Shown here: piece by piece, positions 36,827-47,997 of the stretch
How the letters are laid out: every line of letters starts with the position of its first letter
Numbering within the stretch: the first letter of the stretch is position 1
Notes under the pieces: model-generated
What the model saw: only the letters and a program-made list of their open reading frames with translations
What the model was told of the DNA's origin: nothing
Databases searched by the model: none
Position numbers and translations under genes: made by a program
Source: Dyella kyungheensis
GTDB taxonomy: Bacteria; Pseudomonadota; Gammaproteobacteria; Xanthomonadales; Rhodanobacteraceae
Length of the DNA stretch: 64,000 nt
Direction of reading: 5' to 3'
Assembly: GCF_016905005.1 (NCBI RefSeq)
Contig: NZ_JADIKC010000003.1
Coordinates: 434,001 to 498,000, forward strand

Positions 36827-37879
36827 ATGCCCGCCGCATCGCAGACGTCGCGCACCGCGCGTTTCCTGGTATTCGTGTTGTTGGCCGTCGCCGGCCTGTT
36901 CTACGTGAAGTGGCATCCGTATTACGGCCGCGCGTTCACGGCGGCGGCACAGCATTCCATCGGCCATTCGATCCTGATGGGCGACGCATCCAGCGCACCC
37001 GCGCCATCATGGAGCGCCGCGCTCGGCTACGCGCTGGCCTATGGCAAGGCGATCTGGCAGGCGATGGTGCTGGGCCTGCTGTTGGGCTCGGGTGTGCAGG
37101 CCTTGTTGCCGGTGCACTGGGTGGCGCGTGTGCTGGGCGGCCGCGGATTCAACAGCGTGCTCGCCGGCGGCCTGCTGGCCGTGCCGGGCATGATGTGCAC
37201 CTGTTGCGCGGCGCCGGTGGTGGTGGGGCTGCGCCGTCACCAGGCGGCGCCGGGCGCCGCGGTGGCGTTCTGGCTGGGCAATACCATGCTCAATCCGGCC
37301 ACGCTGATATTCACCGGCTTCGTGTTGGGCTGGCACTGGACCGTGCTGCGCCTGGCGCTTGCCGTGCCGATGGTGTTCGGGCTGGGGCAGCTGGCCAACC
37401 GGTTGGCCGAGCCGGGCCGTCCCATCGCGCTGGACCTGCCGCCGGCGGAGCCCGAGCCGCGCACGTTCGTCGAGGTGGTCATGCTGTGGGCGCGCATCTT
37501 CGTGCGCATGACCCTCCGCTTGATTCCCGAATACGTGATCATCGTGCTGCTGCTGGGCGCCACGCGCGCCTGGATGTTTCCGCCTATCGGCCCGGACATG
37601 GGCGAGGCATGGATCTGGATCGTGGCGCTGTCGGTGGCCGGCATGCTGTTCGTGATCCCCACCGCGGGCGAGGTGCCGATCGTGCAGGCCATGTTGGCCC
37701 TGGGGCTTGGCGTGGGACCGGCGGCCGCGCTGTTGATGACGCTGCCGCCGGTAAGCCTACCCTCGCTGACCATGCTCGGCCGTTCGTTTCCGCTGCGCTT
37801 GCTGGTGACGATTGCCCTGTCGGTGGTGGGCTTCGGCATACTGGCCGGCGCATTGGCGATGTGGCTCGGCATGCATTGA
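36827..37879 (+). CDS. DUF318 / ArsP-family permease
   Basis: 350 residues with about eight membrane spans. The conserved blocks of the two-part permease family (PF03773) are visible: [21 protein letters not shown] in the first half and [36 protein letters not shown] in the second. The cysteine motif usual in this family (CxCG) reads CTCC here. Related ArsP proteins export organoarsenicals; the substrate here cannot be read. CGGAGAGGC precedes the ATG at 36827. Confidence 0.85.
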   Translation: MPAASQTSRTARFLVFVLLAVAGLFYVKWHPYYGRAFTAAAQHSIGHSILMGDASSAPAPSWSAALGYALAYGKAIWQAMVLGLLLGSGVQALLPVHWVARVLGGRGFNSVLAGGLLAVPGMMCTCCAAPVVVGLRRHQAAPGAAVAFWLGNTMLNPATLIFTGFVLGWHWTVLRLALAVPMVFGLGQLANRLAEPGRPIALDLPPAEPEPRTFVEVVMLWARIFVRMTLRLIPEYVIIVLLLGATRAWMFPPIGPDMGEAWIWIVALSVAGMLFVIPTAGEVPIVQAMLALGLGVGPAAALLMTLPPVSLPSLTMLGRSFPLRLLVTIALSVVGFGILAGALAMWLGMH

Positions 37880-38033
37880 CGCTCGCCGCGGCAGGCCGCA
37901 AGAACCCACGAGCGGCCTCACGCCAATCCCATGTTGTCCATGCCTGGATTTAACGCCCGGTAGGTCAGGGTGGAGGACCCGCCCGTGCGAGGCATCGCCA
38001 AGGGCCCATGGCAACAGGAGTGGATGCGCAATC

Positions 38034-39410
38034 ATGAGTGGCTCACGATCGGACGCCTTCGTGTTCTTCGGCGCGACCGGCGATCTTGCCTACAAGATGA
38101 TCTTTCCGGCGTTGCAGGCGCTCATCCAGGCAGGCGAATTGGACATGCCGATCATCGGCGTGGCATATGGCCAGTTCACGCTGGAGCAGTTGCGCGAGCG
38201 CGCCCGCAAGAGCCTGACGGAACATGACCTGTGCGACGCCAAGGCGTTCGAGCGGCTTGCCGCGCAGTTGCAGTACATCGATGGGGATTACCACGATCCG
38301 TCCACGTATACGCGCCTGAAGCAGGCGCTGGGCGAGGCGCGCAGCCCGATCCACTACATGGCGATACCGCCGACGATGTTCGACACGGTGGTGCAGGGAC
38401 TGGCCAGCTCCGGCTGCGCCGACAACGCGCGCATCGTCATCGAGAAACCGTTCGGGCGCGACCTGGCGTCGGCCAAACGTTTGAACAAGACGCTGCACGA
38501 GGCCTTCCCGGAATCGAACATTTTTCGCATCGATCACTACCTCGGCAAGGAGGCGGTGCAGAACCTGCTGTACTTCCGCTTTGCCAACACCTTCCTCGAA
38601 CCCGTGTGGAATCGCACTTACGTCGAAAACGTGCAGATCACCATGGCGGAAAGTTTCGGCGTGCAGGGTCGCGGCAGTTTCTACGACGAAGCGGGCGCCT
38701 TGCGCGACGTGGTGCAGAACCATCTGCTGCAAGTGACGGCCTTGCTCGCGATGGAGGCGCCAATGGGGCACGAGGCGGCCTCGATGCGTTCGGAAAAACA
38801 GCGTTTGTTCCAGGCCATGCGACCGCTGGAGCCGGGCCAGGTGGTGCGTGGCCAGTTCCGTGGCTATCGCGACGAAAAGGGCGTGGCGCCCGACTCGCAG
38901 GTGGAAACCTATGCGGCGTTGCGCCTGCATATCGACACCTGGCGTTGGTCGGGCGTGCCGTTCTACATCCGTACCGGCAAATGCCTTCCGGTGACGAGTT
39001 GCGAGGTGATGGTCACCTTGAAGCAGCCGCCGCTGGCGGTGTTCGATACCGCGCCCCGGCAGGACTCCAACTATTTTCGCTTCCGGCTCAGTCCCGAGGT
39101 GGTGATCTCCACCGGCGCGCGGGTGAAGCAGGCGGGCGAGCAGATGCGCGGCGAGCCGGTCGAGTTGGTGGCCAGGCATCACCCGGTGCACGAACAGCTC
39201 GCCTATGAGCGCTTGTTGGGAGACGCGATGCGTGGCGACGCCTCGCAGTTCACCAGCGATGCCTGCGTGGAAGCGGCGTGGGCGGTGGTCGATCCCGTCC
39301 TGGACAATGCGGAGCCGGTGCACGAGTACGCCCCAGGAAGCTGGGGCCCCGCCGCCGCCAAGGCGCTGACCGCCGGCGACGGCGGCTGGCATGATCCAAA
39401 AGTGGAATGA
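38034..39410 (+). CDS. zwf: Glucose-6-phosphate 1-dehydrogenase
   Basis: 458 residues. NAD(P)-dependent oxidation of glucose-6-phosphate to 6-phosphogluconolactone. The dinucleotide motif [16 protein letters not shown] lies at the N-terminus and the substrate motif [13 protein letters not shown] begins at Arg165. [10 protein letters not shown], the lid segment and the C-terminal [12 protein letters not shown] are standard, but the protein is somewhat shorter than E. coli Zwf (491). ATG at 38034 (MSGSRSDAF) with AGGAG about 12 bases upstream. First of a three-gene run with the HAD phosphatase and transketolase. Confidence 0.95.
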   Translation: MSGSRSDAFVFFGATGDLAYKMIFPALQALIQAGELDMPIIGVAYGQFTLEQLRERARKSLTEHDLCDAKAFERLAAQLQYIDGDYHDPSTYTRLKQALGEARSPIHYMAIPPTMFDTVVQGLASSGCADNARIVIEKPFGRDLASAKRLNKTLHEAFPESNIFRIDHYLGKEAVQNLLYFRFANTFLEPVWNRTYVENVQITMAESFGVQGRGSFYDEAGALRDVVQNHLLQVTALLAMEAPMGHEAASMRSEKQRLFQAMRPLEPGQVVRGQFRGYRDEKGVAPDSQVETYAALRLHIDTWRWSGVPFYIRTGKCLPVTSCEVMVTLKQPPLAVFDTAPRQDSNYFRFRLSPEVVISTGARVKQAGEQMRGEPVELVARHHPVHEQLAYERLLGDAMRGDASQFTSDACVEAAWAVVDPVLDNAEPVHEYAPGSWGPAAAKALTAGDGGWHDPKVE

Positions 39411-39434
39411 TCCAAACGCTGAGGAAACTTCACT

Positions 39435-40166
39435 GTGTCGAACACCGCTTCACTTGTCTTCCTGCTCGACGTCGACAACACCTTGCTCGACAACGATGGT
39501 TTTGCGGCCGCCCTCACGGCGCGCCTCGACCGCGATTTCGGCGCCATGGAGCGCGAGCGTTACTGGTCCATCTACAACAAGCTGCGCGACACGCAGGGCT
39601 ACGCCGATTATCTCGGCGCGTTGCAGCAGTTTCGCCTGGGTCACGAATACCACCCGGCGCTGATGCCGCTGGCGTCGTATCTGCTGGAGTATCCGTTCGC
39701 CGATCTGCTCTACCCCGGTGCGCTGGAAACGCTGGCCCATTTGCGAACGCTGGGTTCGACGGTGATTCTCTCCGACGGCGACATCGTGTTTCAGCCGAGA
39801 AAAATCCTTCGTTCGGGAATCTCGCAGGCGGTGGATGGCCGCGTGCTGGTGTACGTGCACAAGGAGCGCATGACGGAGGCCATCCAGCGCGCGTATCCCG
39901 CTGCGCACTACGTGATGGTCGATGACAAGCCGCACTTGCTGGCGGCGATGAAGCGCATTTTCGGCGCGCACCTGACCACGATCTTCGTGCGCCAGGGGCA
40001 CTATGCGCGCGACGCGGAAAGTCTCGTCATCGATCCCGCGCCCGACCGGACGATCGCGCATATCTCCGAACTGGGCAGCCTGACGCTGTCCGATCTTCCG
40101 CTCGCACAGGGCACGGCTCCGATCGGTATCGAACCGGCCTCGGTGGCTGCACCCGATCCGTCATGA
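39435..40166 (+). CDS. HAD-superfamily hydrolase
   Basis: 243 residues. HAD motifs: I LLDVDNTLLDND (Asp12 and Asp14), II VILSDGD, III Lys in HKERMTEAIQ, IV VMVDDKPHLL, with a helical cap between I and II. Phosphatase of small molecules is likely; its place between zwf and transketolase suggests a sugar-phosphate substrate (inference). GTG start at 39435, GAGGAAAC just upstream, 24 bases after zwf. Confidence 0.82.
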   Translation: MSNTASLVFLLDVDNTLLDNDGFAAALTARLDRDFGAMERERYWSIYNKLRDTQGYADYLGALQQFRLGHEYHPALMPLASYLLEYPFADLLYPGALETLAHLRTLGSTVILSDGDIVFQPRKILRSGISQAVDGRVLVYVHKERMTEAIQRAYPAAHYVMVDDKPHLLAAMKRIFGAHLTTIFVRQGHYARDAESLVIDPAPDRTIAHISELGSLTLSDLPLAQGTAPIGIEPASVAAPDPS

Positions 40167-40232
40167 AACCCGTCTTCGCCGATCCGTCGGCGAACTGCGG
40201 CCAGCCACCATGCACTTCTTCAGGTGATCCGC

Positions 40233-42281
40233 ATGTCCGATGAGCTCGATCTGAAATGCATCAACACCCTTCGCTTCCTCTCGGTCGACATGGTGGAGAA
40301 GGCCAACAGCGGGCACCCCGGCTTGCCGCTGGATGCGGCGCCGATGGCCTATGCGCTGTGGACGCGCTGGCTCAGGTACAACCCGCGCAACCCGGACTGG
40401 TTCGACCGCGACCGTTTCGTACTTTCCGCCGGCCACGGCTCCGCGCTGCTGTATAGCCTGCTCTATGTCACGGGCTACGACGTCTCGCTCGACGACCTCA
40501 AGCAGTTCCGCCAATGGGGCAGCAAGACGCCGGGGCATCCCGAGCGCGGCCACACGCCGGGCGTGGAGACCACCACCGGCCCATTGGGGCAGGGCATGGC
40601 CAATGCGGTCGGCATGGCGATGGCGGAAGCGCAACTGGCGGCGCGCTACAACCGTCCGCAGCACACGGTGATCGATCATTACACCTATGCCATCGTCAGC
40701 GACGGCGACCTGATGGAAGGCGTGGCATCCGAAGCCGCGTCGCTGGCCGGTCACCTGCGGCTGGGCAAGCTGATCTGCCTGTACGACCAGAACACGGTCA
40801 CCTTGTCTGCTGGCACCGACATGACGTTCTCCGAGGATGTCCGGCGCCGTTTCGATGCCTATGGCTGGCACACCATCTCGGTGAGCGACGGCAACGATCT
40901 CGTCGCGATCGAGGCGGCGCTGGAAACCGCGCGGGCAAAGAGCACGCGGCCCACCCTGATCCTGATCCGCACCGAGCTGGGCTACGGTTCGCCCGAGCAG
41001 GGCAGCTTCAAGACGCACGGTTCGCCACTGGGCGCGGACAACGCGCGCAAGACCAAGCAGACACTGGGTTGGCCGACCGAGCCCGATTTTCTCGTGCCGG
41101 ACGATGCGCTGGCGCATTTTCGCAAGGCACAGACGCGCGGCGCGGAGCTGGAATCGGCGTGGAACGAGCGGATGCAGGCTTACGCCTCGATGTTTCCGGA
41201 TCTCCACGACGAGCTGCAACGCAGCCTGCGCGGCGAGCTGGCGGAGGGCTGGGATGCCGACATCCCGGTGTTCCCGGCGGACGCCAAAGGCATGGCGACA
41301 CGCGATGCGTCCAGCAAGGTGATGAATGCGTTTGCCGCCAAGGTGCCCGCGTTTACAGGCGGTTCGGCGGATCTCAATCCTTCCACCAAGACGGCGCTGA
41401 ACGGGCTGGGCGATTTCAATCCGCTGGCCGCGAAGGGCGAGGACCTGCAGGGTTCCGACTCGGCCGGTTGGGGCTATCAGGGGCGCAACCTGCATTTCGG
41501 CGTGCGCGAACACGCGATGGGCGCCATCGTCAACGGCATGGCGGCGCATGGCGGCACGATCCCGTTCGGCGCCACCTTCCTGATCTTCTCCGACTACATG
41601 CGTCCGCCCATGCGCTTGGCGGCGCTGATGAAACTGCACGTCATCCACGTCTTCACCCACGACAGCATCGCGCTGGGCGAGGACGGCCCCACCCATCAAC
41701 CGGTGGAGCAACTGGCGAACCTGCGCGCCGTGCCGAATCTGGTGGTGATACGTCCGGCCGATGCCAACGAAACGGCGGTGGCCTGGCGCGTGGCGTTGCA
41801 AACCCGCGATCGCCCGGTACTGCTGGTGCTGACCCGGCAGAACCTGCCGACGCTGGATCGCGAACGCATGGCCCCGGCCGACGGGCTGCGCCGTGGCGCG
41901 TACGTGCTGTCCGATTCGTCGGCGCGAACGCCGGAACTGATCCTGATCGCCAGCGGTTCGGAAGTGAGCCTGATCGTGGAGGCCGCGAAACGCCTGCAGG
42001 ACGAAGGCGTGGCTGTGCGCTGCGTGTCGATGCCGAGCTGGGAATTGTTCGAGGCCCTGTCGCCGGCGGAGCGGGACGAGGTACTGCCACCCTCGGTCAA
42101 GGCGCGGCTGGCGGTGGAGCTTGGCGTGTCGCAGGGCTGGGAGCGCTATGTGGGCCAGCACGGCGACATGCTGGGCATCGAAACCTTTGGCGCCTCCGCA
42201 CCGGCCGAGGTGCTGCTGAAAGCCTACGGTTTCACCGCGGACGCCGTAGTCGCCCGCGCCAAGGCCTTGCTCGCCAGGTAA
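40233..42281 (+). CDS. tkt: Transketolase
   Basis: 682 residues. Thiamine-diphosphate enzyme of the non-oxidative pentose phosphate pathway. ThDP-binding [33 protein letters not shown], the catalytic Glu in [18 protein letters not shown], and [19 protein letters not shown] are textbook; [16 protein letters not shown] opens the fold. The ATG at 40233 (MSDELDLK) has AGGTGATCCGC before it; an in-frame GTG three codons earlier is less likely. Follows the HAD gene by 66 bases. With zwf it brings NADPH and pentose production together. Confidence 0.96.
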   Translation: MSDELDLKCINTLRFLSVDMVEKANSGHPGLPLDAAPMAYALWTRWLRYNPRNPDWFDRDRFVLSAGHGSALLYSLLYVTGYDVSLDDLKQFRQWGSKTPGHPERGHTPGVETTTGPLGQGMANAVGMAMAEAQLAARYNRPQHTVIDHYTYAIVSDGDLMEGVASEAASLAGHLRLGKLICLYDQNTVTLSAGTDMTFSEDVRRRFDAYGWHTISVSDGNDLVAIEAALETARAKSTRPTLILIRTELGYGSPEQGSFKTHGSPLGADNARKTKQTLGWPTEPDFLVPDDALAHFRKAQTRGAELESAWNERMQAYASMFPDLHDELQRSLRGELAEGWDADIPVFPADAKGMATRDASSKVMNAFAAKVPAFTGGSADLNPSTKTALNGLGDFNPLAAKGEDLQGSDSAGWGYQGRNLHFGVREHAMGAIVNGMAAHGGTIPFGATFLIFSDYMRPPMRLAALMKLHVIHVFTHDSIALGEDGPTHQPVEQLANLRAVPNLVVIRPADANETAVAWRVALQTRDRPVLLVLTRQNLPTLDRERMAPADGLRRGAYVLSDSSARTPELILIASGSEVSLIVEAAKRLQDEGVAVRCVSMPSWELFEALSPAERDEVLPPSVKARLAVELGVSQGWERYVGQHGDMLGIETFGASAPAEVLLKAYGFTADAVVARAKALLAR

Positions 42282-42379
42282 CGATATCCTCTCGCCCGAT
42301 TGCGTGCCTGTCATCGCTCATGGCATATCCTGCGCGCTGGCGACCGGACCCTTGAGAGTCCGCGACGGGGAGAGAGGCG

Positions 42380-43774
42380 ATGCTTGGGCGGATCGGCGTT
42401 GCGGTAGGCATGTTGGCGTTCTCATGGGCGGCGCTGGCTGCGCCATCGACACCGGCTGTGCCGGTGGCCACGGCCGCGCAGGCCGCGCTGGAAAGCGCAG
42501 CGAACCCGCTGGGGCCTGGCGTGGCAGCGATCATTTTGCAAGGCGACACGATGTTGTTTCGTGGCGCGGTAGGTCGCGCCAACATCGAGCTGGGTGTACC
42601 GCTCTATGCGGAGCAGACCTTCCGCATCGCCTCGATCACCAAGATGTTCACCGCGGCGACCGTGATCAAGCTGGCGGAGCTGGGCAAGCTGTCGCTGGAC
42701 GATCGATTGTCGACCTATGTTGCCGATGTGCCCAACGGCGGCAACATCACGCTGCGCCAGCTGTTGAACCATACGGCGGGCATTTCGGACAAGACGCCGA
42801 ACCCCCAGCCGGGTTTCATGAAGCGCGACGTGGACACGGCCACGCTGGTCGACGAGATCCGCAAGCGGCCGCCCGCGTTTGCGCCGGGCACGCAGTGGGC
42901 CTATTCCAATGGCGGCTACATCCTGCTGGGCGCGGTGATCGAGAAAGTCACCGGCGAGCGCTGGTACGTAGCGATGACGAAACTGTTGCTCGAGCCGGCG
43001 CAGTTGCGGCAGATCCGCTACGGCGACAACGCCGCCGTGATTCCCGGACGCGTCGCCGGCTACAGCACGGATGACGCCACCCATCAGATCAAGAACGCCT
43101 CGTTCATCAGCATGAGCATTCCGGCCGCAGCCGGCGGTCTGGTCGCCACGGCGGACGATCTGGTGCGCTGGATGCACGCGTTGGCACGCGGGCAGATCGT
43201 CAGCGCCAAGGGCTTCCAGCAGATGATCACGCCGGTGCCGGCCATGCCGGGCGTCTCGCCTGCGCATCAGTACGGCATGGGCATGTATCTGTGGCACGTG
43301 CGCGGCAGTGAGATGATCGGGCATACCGGCCAGATCGACGGCTTCGCCTCGGCTCTGGTGTATCTCCCGAAACAGGATGTGATCGTGGCCGTGCTGGCCA
43401 ACGACGACGGCTTCGATGCCCGCACGATGAGTCGGCGGCTCGCCGCCATCGCGCTGGGGCAGCCGTATGCGACGCCGGTACCGGCGCCCCTGGCCGATGA
43501 ATTCCTGCAGGCGCTGCAGGGCAGCTATCGCATCGACGGCACGACCGTGCAGACGCTGACCGTCAAGGACCACCAGCTCTTCGCACAGCGCAGCGGCCAC
43601 CATGCGGTGCCACTGCAGTTCACCGCGGACGGTCGCCTGGTGTTCGTGCCGGACGAACTCAGCTATTTCGTGCCGGTGCGCGATGCCTCGGGCAAGGTCA
43701 CCCGGCTCGATTATTTCGAGGGTGGCGACGCACCGGCCCTGCCGTTGCCACGGGTGTCCGAAACCGGACATTAG
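42380..43774 (+). CDS. Serine hydrolase of the class C beta-lactamase family
   Basis: 464 residues. Signal peptide (about 1-20), then the catalytic motifs SITK (Ser85, Lys88), YSNGGY (Tyr175) and the HTG triad near IGHTGQIDGF, as in AmpC, D-aminopeptidases and esterases. A C-terminal lipocalin-like beta domain (about 370-460, YRIDGTTVQTLTVKDHQLFAQR) suggests a non-lactamase role such as an esterase or peptidase. Starts 98 bases after transketolase with its own Shine-Dalgarno GGGGAGAGG. Confidence 0.88.
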   Translation: MLGRIGVAVGMLAFSWAALAAPSTPAVPVATAAQAALESAANPLGPGVAAIILQGDTMLFRGAVGRANIELGVPLYAEQTFRIASITKMFTAATVIKLAELGKLSLDDRLSTYVADVPNGGNITLRQLLNHTAGISDKTPNPQPGFMKRDVDTATLVDEIRKRPPAFAPGTQWAYSNGGYILLGAVIEKVTGERWYVAMTKLLLEPAQLRQIRYGDNAAVIPGRVAGYSTDDATHQIKNASFISMSIPAAAGGLVATADDLVRWMHALARGQIVSAKGFQQMITPVPAMPGVSPAHQYGMGMYLWHVRGSEMIGHTGQIDGFASALVYLPKQDVIVAVLANDDGFDARTMSRRLAAIALGQPYATPVPAPLADEFLQALQGSYRIDGTTVQTLTVKDHQLFAQRSGHHAVPLQFTADGRLVFVPDELSYFVPVRDASGKVTRLDYFEGGDAPALPLPRVSETGH

Positions 43775-43895
43775 CGGCGCCGGGCCGGGCTATGTGACAT
43801 CAACGAAATCGTCACGAATCCGCTGCCGCCTTAGCCCAAAGTCGCAAGAACCTGGGCGGCCGCGCGGGCTTATCTGTGCTACCTTTTTCGGCAGG

Positions 43896-43960
43896 CAACG
43901 GGCTCGCTCCCGTTGTCGTCACGGAGAGTTTCGAGCCACGTTCACGCCCATCGATGGGCG
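43896..43960 (+). promoter_or_regulatory. Structured leader of the formate dehydrogenase operon
   Basis: Before fdnG lie a hairpin CAACGGG-CTCGCT-CCCGTTG (43896-43915) and a perfect palindrome CGCCCATCGATGGGCG (43945-43960), 34 bases before the start codon; GTGAC-N12-GTCAC at 43794-43815 is further upstream. These could be RNA structures or operator sites for the operon; I cannot assign a known riboswitch. Confidence 0.45.
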
Positions 43961-43994
43961 CTAGGCCAGCCAGATTTCCCGGGAGCGACATGCG

Positions 43995-46900
43995 ATGTCC
44001 ATGACACGCCGCGAGTTCATCAAGTTCACCGGCTTGGGGCTAGCCGCATCCAGTATCGGTGCGCTCGGCTTCGGTGCCTCCGGCGAGGCACAAGCCGCCG
44101 CCGTACGGCCCTTCAAGCTCACCCACGCCACCGAAACGCGCAACACGTGCACGTACTGCTCGGTGGCCTGCGGCATTCTTATCTACAGCATGGGCGACCG
44201 TGCCAAGAATGCGCGCTCCAACATCATCCATATCGAAGGCGATCCGGATCATCCGGTCAATCGCGGCACGCTATGCCCGAAGGGCGCGGCGTTGCTCGAC
44301 GTGGTGCACGCACCGACGCGATTGAAGACGCCGCGTTATCGGCCGCCGGGCGGCACGGAATTCAAGGAAGTCTCCTGGGATTTCGCGCTCGACCGCATCG
44401 CGCGTTTGATGAAGGACGACCGCGACAAGAACTTCATCGCCAGGAATGCCAACGGCGACACCGTCAATCGCTGGACCAGCGTGGGCATGCTGGCGGCGTC
44501 GGCATCATCGAGCGAAACGTCCTACCTCACCTGGAAGGCCGTGCGCTCGATGGGCATGGTGGTGTTCGACAACCAGGCGCGCGTCTGACACGGACCGACG
44601 GTGGCCAGTCTGGCCCCATCATTCGGTCGCGGTGCGATGACCAACACCTGGCAGGACATCAAGAACGCCAACGTCGTCATCGTGATGGGAGGCAACGCCG
44701 CCGAGGCGCACCCGTGCGGTTTCAAATGGGTGATCGAGGCGAAGATCGAGAACGGCGCCAAGCTCGTGGTGGTCGATCCGCGCTTCACGCGCACGGCTTC
44801 CGTAGCCGACTACTACGCGCCGATCCGTCCGGGCACCGACATCGCGTTCCTCAATGGCGTGATCCACTACCTGCTGGAGAAAGACGCGATCCAGCACGAG
44901 TACGTGCGCTCGTACACCAACGCCAGCCTGATCGTGAAGGACGGTTTCGATTTCCAGGACGGCCTGTTCACCGGCTACAACGAGGAAACCCGCACCTACG
45001 ACAAGTCGACCTGGGACTATGAGCTCGACAAGGACGGCTTCGCCAAGTCCGACGACAGCTGGCAGGACCCGCGCTGCGTCATCAACCTGCTCAAGCATCA
45101 CGTGTCCCGCTACACGCCGGAGATGGTCTCGCGCATCTGCGGCACGCCGCAGGACAAGTTCGAGCATGTGTGCGCACTGATCGCCAGCACATCGGCGCCG
45201 GACAAGGCCATGACCAGCCTGTTTGCGCTGGGCTGGACGCAGCATTCGGTGGGTGCGCAGAACATCCGCAACATGGCGATGATCCAGCTGCTGCTGGGCA
45301 ATATCGGCGTGGCGGGCGGCGGCATGAATGCCCTGCGCGGGCATTCGAACATCCAGGGCCTGACCGACGTCGGCCTGTTGTCGAACCAGATGCCGGGCTA
45401 CATGAACCTGCCCACCGACAAGGAAACCGATTTCGACATCTACATGTCGACGCGGCAGTTCAAGCCCTTGCGACCCGGCCAGATCAGCTACTACCAGAAC
45501 ACCCGCAAGTTGTTCGTGAGCCTGATGAAGGCGCTGTATGGCGATGCCGCCACGCAGGAGAGCAACTGGGCGTTCGACTGGCTGCCCAAGCTCGACATCC
45601 CGTTGTACGACATCATCAAGGCGTTCGAGATGATGAACGCCGGACAGATGACCGGCTACATCTGCCAGGGCTTCAATCCGCTGCAGGCGTTCCCGGATCG
45701 CGGCAAGATCCGTCGCGGTCTGAGCAAGCTGAAATTCCTGGTCACGATGGATCCGCTGGATACCGAGACATCGCGTTTCTGGCAGGATTTCGGTCCGCAG
45801 AATCCGGCCAACTCGGCCGATATCCAGACCGAAGTATTCCAGCTGCCCACGACCTGCTTTGCCGAGGAAAACGGCTCGCTGGTCAATTCGGCGCGCTGGC
45901 TGCAATGGCACTGGAAGGCGGCCGATGGGCCGGGCATCGCGATGTCCGACATCTGGATCATGAGCGGCATCTTCCATCGCATTCGCGAGCTCTATCGCAA
46001 GGAAGGGGGCGCGTTCCCCGATCCGATCCTCAACCTCACCTGGAAGTACACCGATCCGATCAGTCCCGATCCGGAAGAGCTGGCCAAGGAAATGAACGGC
46101 CGCGCGTTGGCCGATCTCACCGATCCGGCCACCAATACGGTGGTGACCAAGGCCGGCACGCTGCTCGACGGCTTTGCGCAATTGCGCGACGACGGCACTA
46201 CCTCGTCCGGCTGCTGGATCTTCTCCGGGTCGTTCACCGAGAAGGGCAACCAGATGGCGCGTCGCGACGCCACCGATCCGCGCGAGCAGGGCATTGCGCC
46301 GAACTGGGCGTGGGCATGGCCAGCCAACCGGCGCATTCTGTACAACCGCGCCAGCGCCGATCCCGCGGGCAAGCCGTGGAATCCGGCCAAGCCGGTGATT
46401 TCGTGGAACGGTACGAAGTGGGTGGGCATCGATGTGCCCGATTACACGCCGACGCTGGCGCCTTCGGCCGGCGCCAGCCCCTTCATCATGAACGACGAAG
46501 GCCTGGGTCGCCTGTTCGCCCGCAAGCTGATGGCCGAAGGTCCGTTCCCCGAGCACTACGAGCCGATGGAATCGCCGGTGGAGAACGTGCTGCATCCGAA
46601 AGTGAAGAACAATCCCGCGGCGCGTGTGTTCGCGGACGACCGTGCGGCGTTTGGAAGTCCAGACAAGTTCCCCTATGTGGCCACCACCTATCGCCTCACC
46701 GAGCACTTCCACTTCTGGACCAAGCACGCGTTGATCAACGCGATCCTGCAGCCGGAAGAGTTCGTCGAGGTGGGCGAGGCGCTGGCCAAGGAGAAGGGCA
46801 TCGAGCAGGGCGGCTGGGTGAAGGTGTCGTCCAAGCGCGGCGAAGTGATCTGCAAGGCGTATGTCACCAAGCGCATCAAGCCGCTCACTGTCGATGGCAA

Positions 46901-47072
46901 GCCGACCCATGTGATCGGCGTGCCGCTGCACTGGGGCTTCACCGGCCAGGCCAGGAAAGGCTACGGCGCCAACACGCTGACGCCTTCCGTGGGCGATGCC
47001 AACACGCAGACGCCGGAATTCAAGGCGTTCCTCGTCAACATCGAAAAGACCAGCGCACCGGTCACCGCCTGA
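43995..47072 (+). CDS. fdnG: Formate dehydrogenase alpha subunit, selenocysteine-containing (FdnG/FdoG type)
   Basis: 1025 residues including selenocysteine 198, encoded by TGA at 44586-44588. Oxidises formate at a molybdopterin guanine dinucleotide centre, with Sec as metal ligand, on the periplasmic side. Twin-arginine signal ([10 protein letters not shown]), then the [4Fe-4S] motif CTYCSVACG...GTLCPKG, and FDNQARV[22 protein letters not shown], which matches the Sec site of the E. coli FDH-N alpha. Reading continues in the same frame after the TGA, with FDH homology on both sides, so the stop is read through, not a mutation. A SECIS hairpin follows. First gene of the fdnG-fdnH-fdnI-fdhE operon; ATG at 43995, GGGAGCGACATGCG upstream. 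Confidence 0.95.
44586..44617 (+). promoter_or_regulatory. Sec codon and bacterial SECIS hairpin inside fdnG
   Basis: TGA at 44586-44588, then 11 bases, then GG-U-GGCC (44600-44606), loop AGUCU (44607-44611), GGCC-CC (44612-44617). The bulged U and the G-U in the apical loop are the SelB recognition features of E. coli fdhF/fdnG SECIS elements. SelB, encoded 6.8 kb downstream, would bind here. Confidence 0.9.
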
Positions 47073-47082
47073 GGAATTCGCC

Positions 47083-47997
47083 ATGTCCGATCTGCAATCG
47101 CAAGATTACATCCGGCGCTCTGCCTCGACGATGACGCCGCCCTCGGCACGCAACGCCGAGCAGCAGGTGGCCAAGCTGATCGACGTGAGCCGCTGCATCG
47201 GCTGCAAGGCCTGCCAGTCGGCCTGCATGGAGTGGAACGACCTGCGTCAGGAAATCGGCCACTTCGAAGGCTCGTACCAGAACCCGAACGACCTCAGCCC
47301 CGATGTGTGGACGCTGATGAAGTTCGCCGAGTACGAGAACGAGCAGGGCAACCTGGAATGGCTGATCCGCAAGGACGGCTGCATGCACTGCGAAGATCCG
47401 GGTTGCCTGAAAGCCTGCCCGGCGCCCGGCGCCATCGTGCAATACGCCAACGGCATCGTCGATTTCATCAGCGACAAGTGCATCGGTTGCGGCTACTGCG
47501 TGAAGGGTTGTCCGTTCGATGTGCCGCGCATCAGCAAGAAAGACCACAAGTCGTACAAGTGCACGCTCTGTTCCGACCGCGTGTCGGTGGGCCTGGAGCC
47601 GGCCTGCGTCAAGGCCTGTCCCACCGGCGCGATCATGTTCGGGACAAAAACCGATATGACCGCATGGGCCGGCGAGCGCATCGTCGATCTGAAATCGCGC
47701 GGCTTCGAGAACGCGGGCCTCTACGACCCGCAGGCGGTGGGTGGCACGCATGTGATGTACGTGCTGCATCACGCCGACAAGCCCGAGCTGTATTCGGGGT
47801 TGCCTGCGCATCCGCGTATCAGCGCCGCAGTCGAGGCCTGGAAGGGCATCGCCAAGCCGCTGGCCATGGTGGGCATCGCGCTGGCTGCCGTAGTGGGCTT
47901 CTTCCATTACATCGTGAAGGGCCCCAACGAAGTCACCGAAGAGGACGAGGCGCAGGGCGAGCGCGTGCTGGAGGAAGAGACGGAGAACACGCCATGA
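47083..47997 (+). CDS. fdnH: Formate dehydrogenase beta (iron-sulfur) subunit
   Basis: 304 residues. Four [4Fe-4S] clusters transfer electrons from the alpha subunit to the membrane. Cysteine sets: [41 protein letters not shown] and CTLCSDR...CVKACP. A single C-terminal span (about 263-285, [19 protein letters not shown]) anchors it. ATG at 47083, 10 bases after fdnG; its stop overlaps the gamma-subunit start (ATGA). Confidence 0.95.
   Translation: MSDLQSQDYIRRSASTMTPPSARNAEQQVAKLIDVSRCIGCKACQSACMEWNDLRQEIGHFEGSYQNPNDLSPDVWTLMKFAEYENEQGNLEWLIRKDGCMHCEDPGCLKACPAPGAIVQYANGIVDFISDKCIGCGYCVKGCPFDVPRISKKDHKSYKCTLCSDRVSVGLEPACVKACPTGAIMFGTKTDMTAWAGERIVDLKSRGFENAGLYDPQAVGGTHVMYVLHHADKPELYSGLPAHPRISAAVEAWKGIAKPLAMVGIALAAVVGFFHYIVKGPNEVTEEDEAQGERVLEEETENTP

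Noticed and set aside
43860-43995. Molybdenum-cofactor riboswitch before fdnG
   Set aside because: The hairpins are present but I could not fit the conserved core of that riboswitch; left as an unassigned structured leader.
44586-44600. Premature stop or frameshift splitting fdnG
   Set aside because: The frame is unchanged across the TGA, the position is the known Sec site, a SECIS hairpin follows and the full Sec machinery is encoded nearby.
44619-47084. 821-codon open frame opposite fdnG
   Set aside because: Shadow of fdnG for the same reason.
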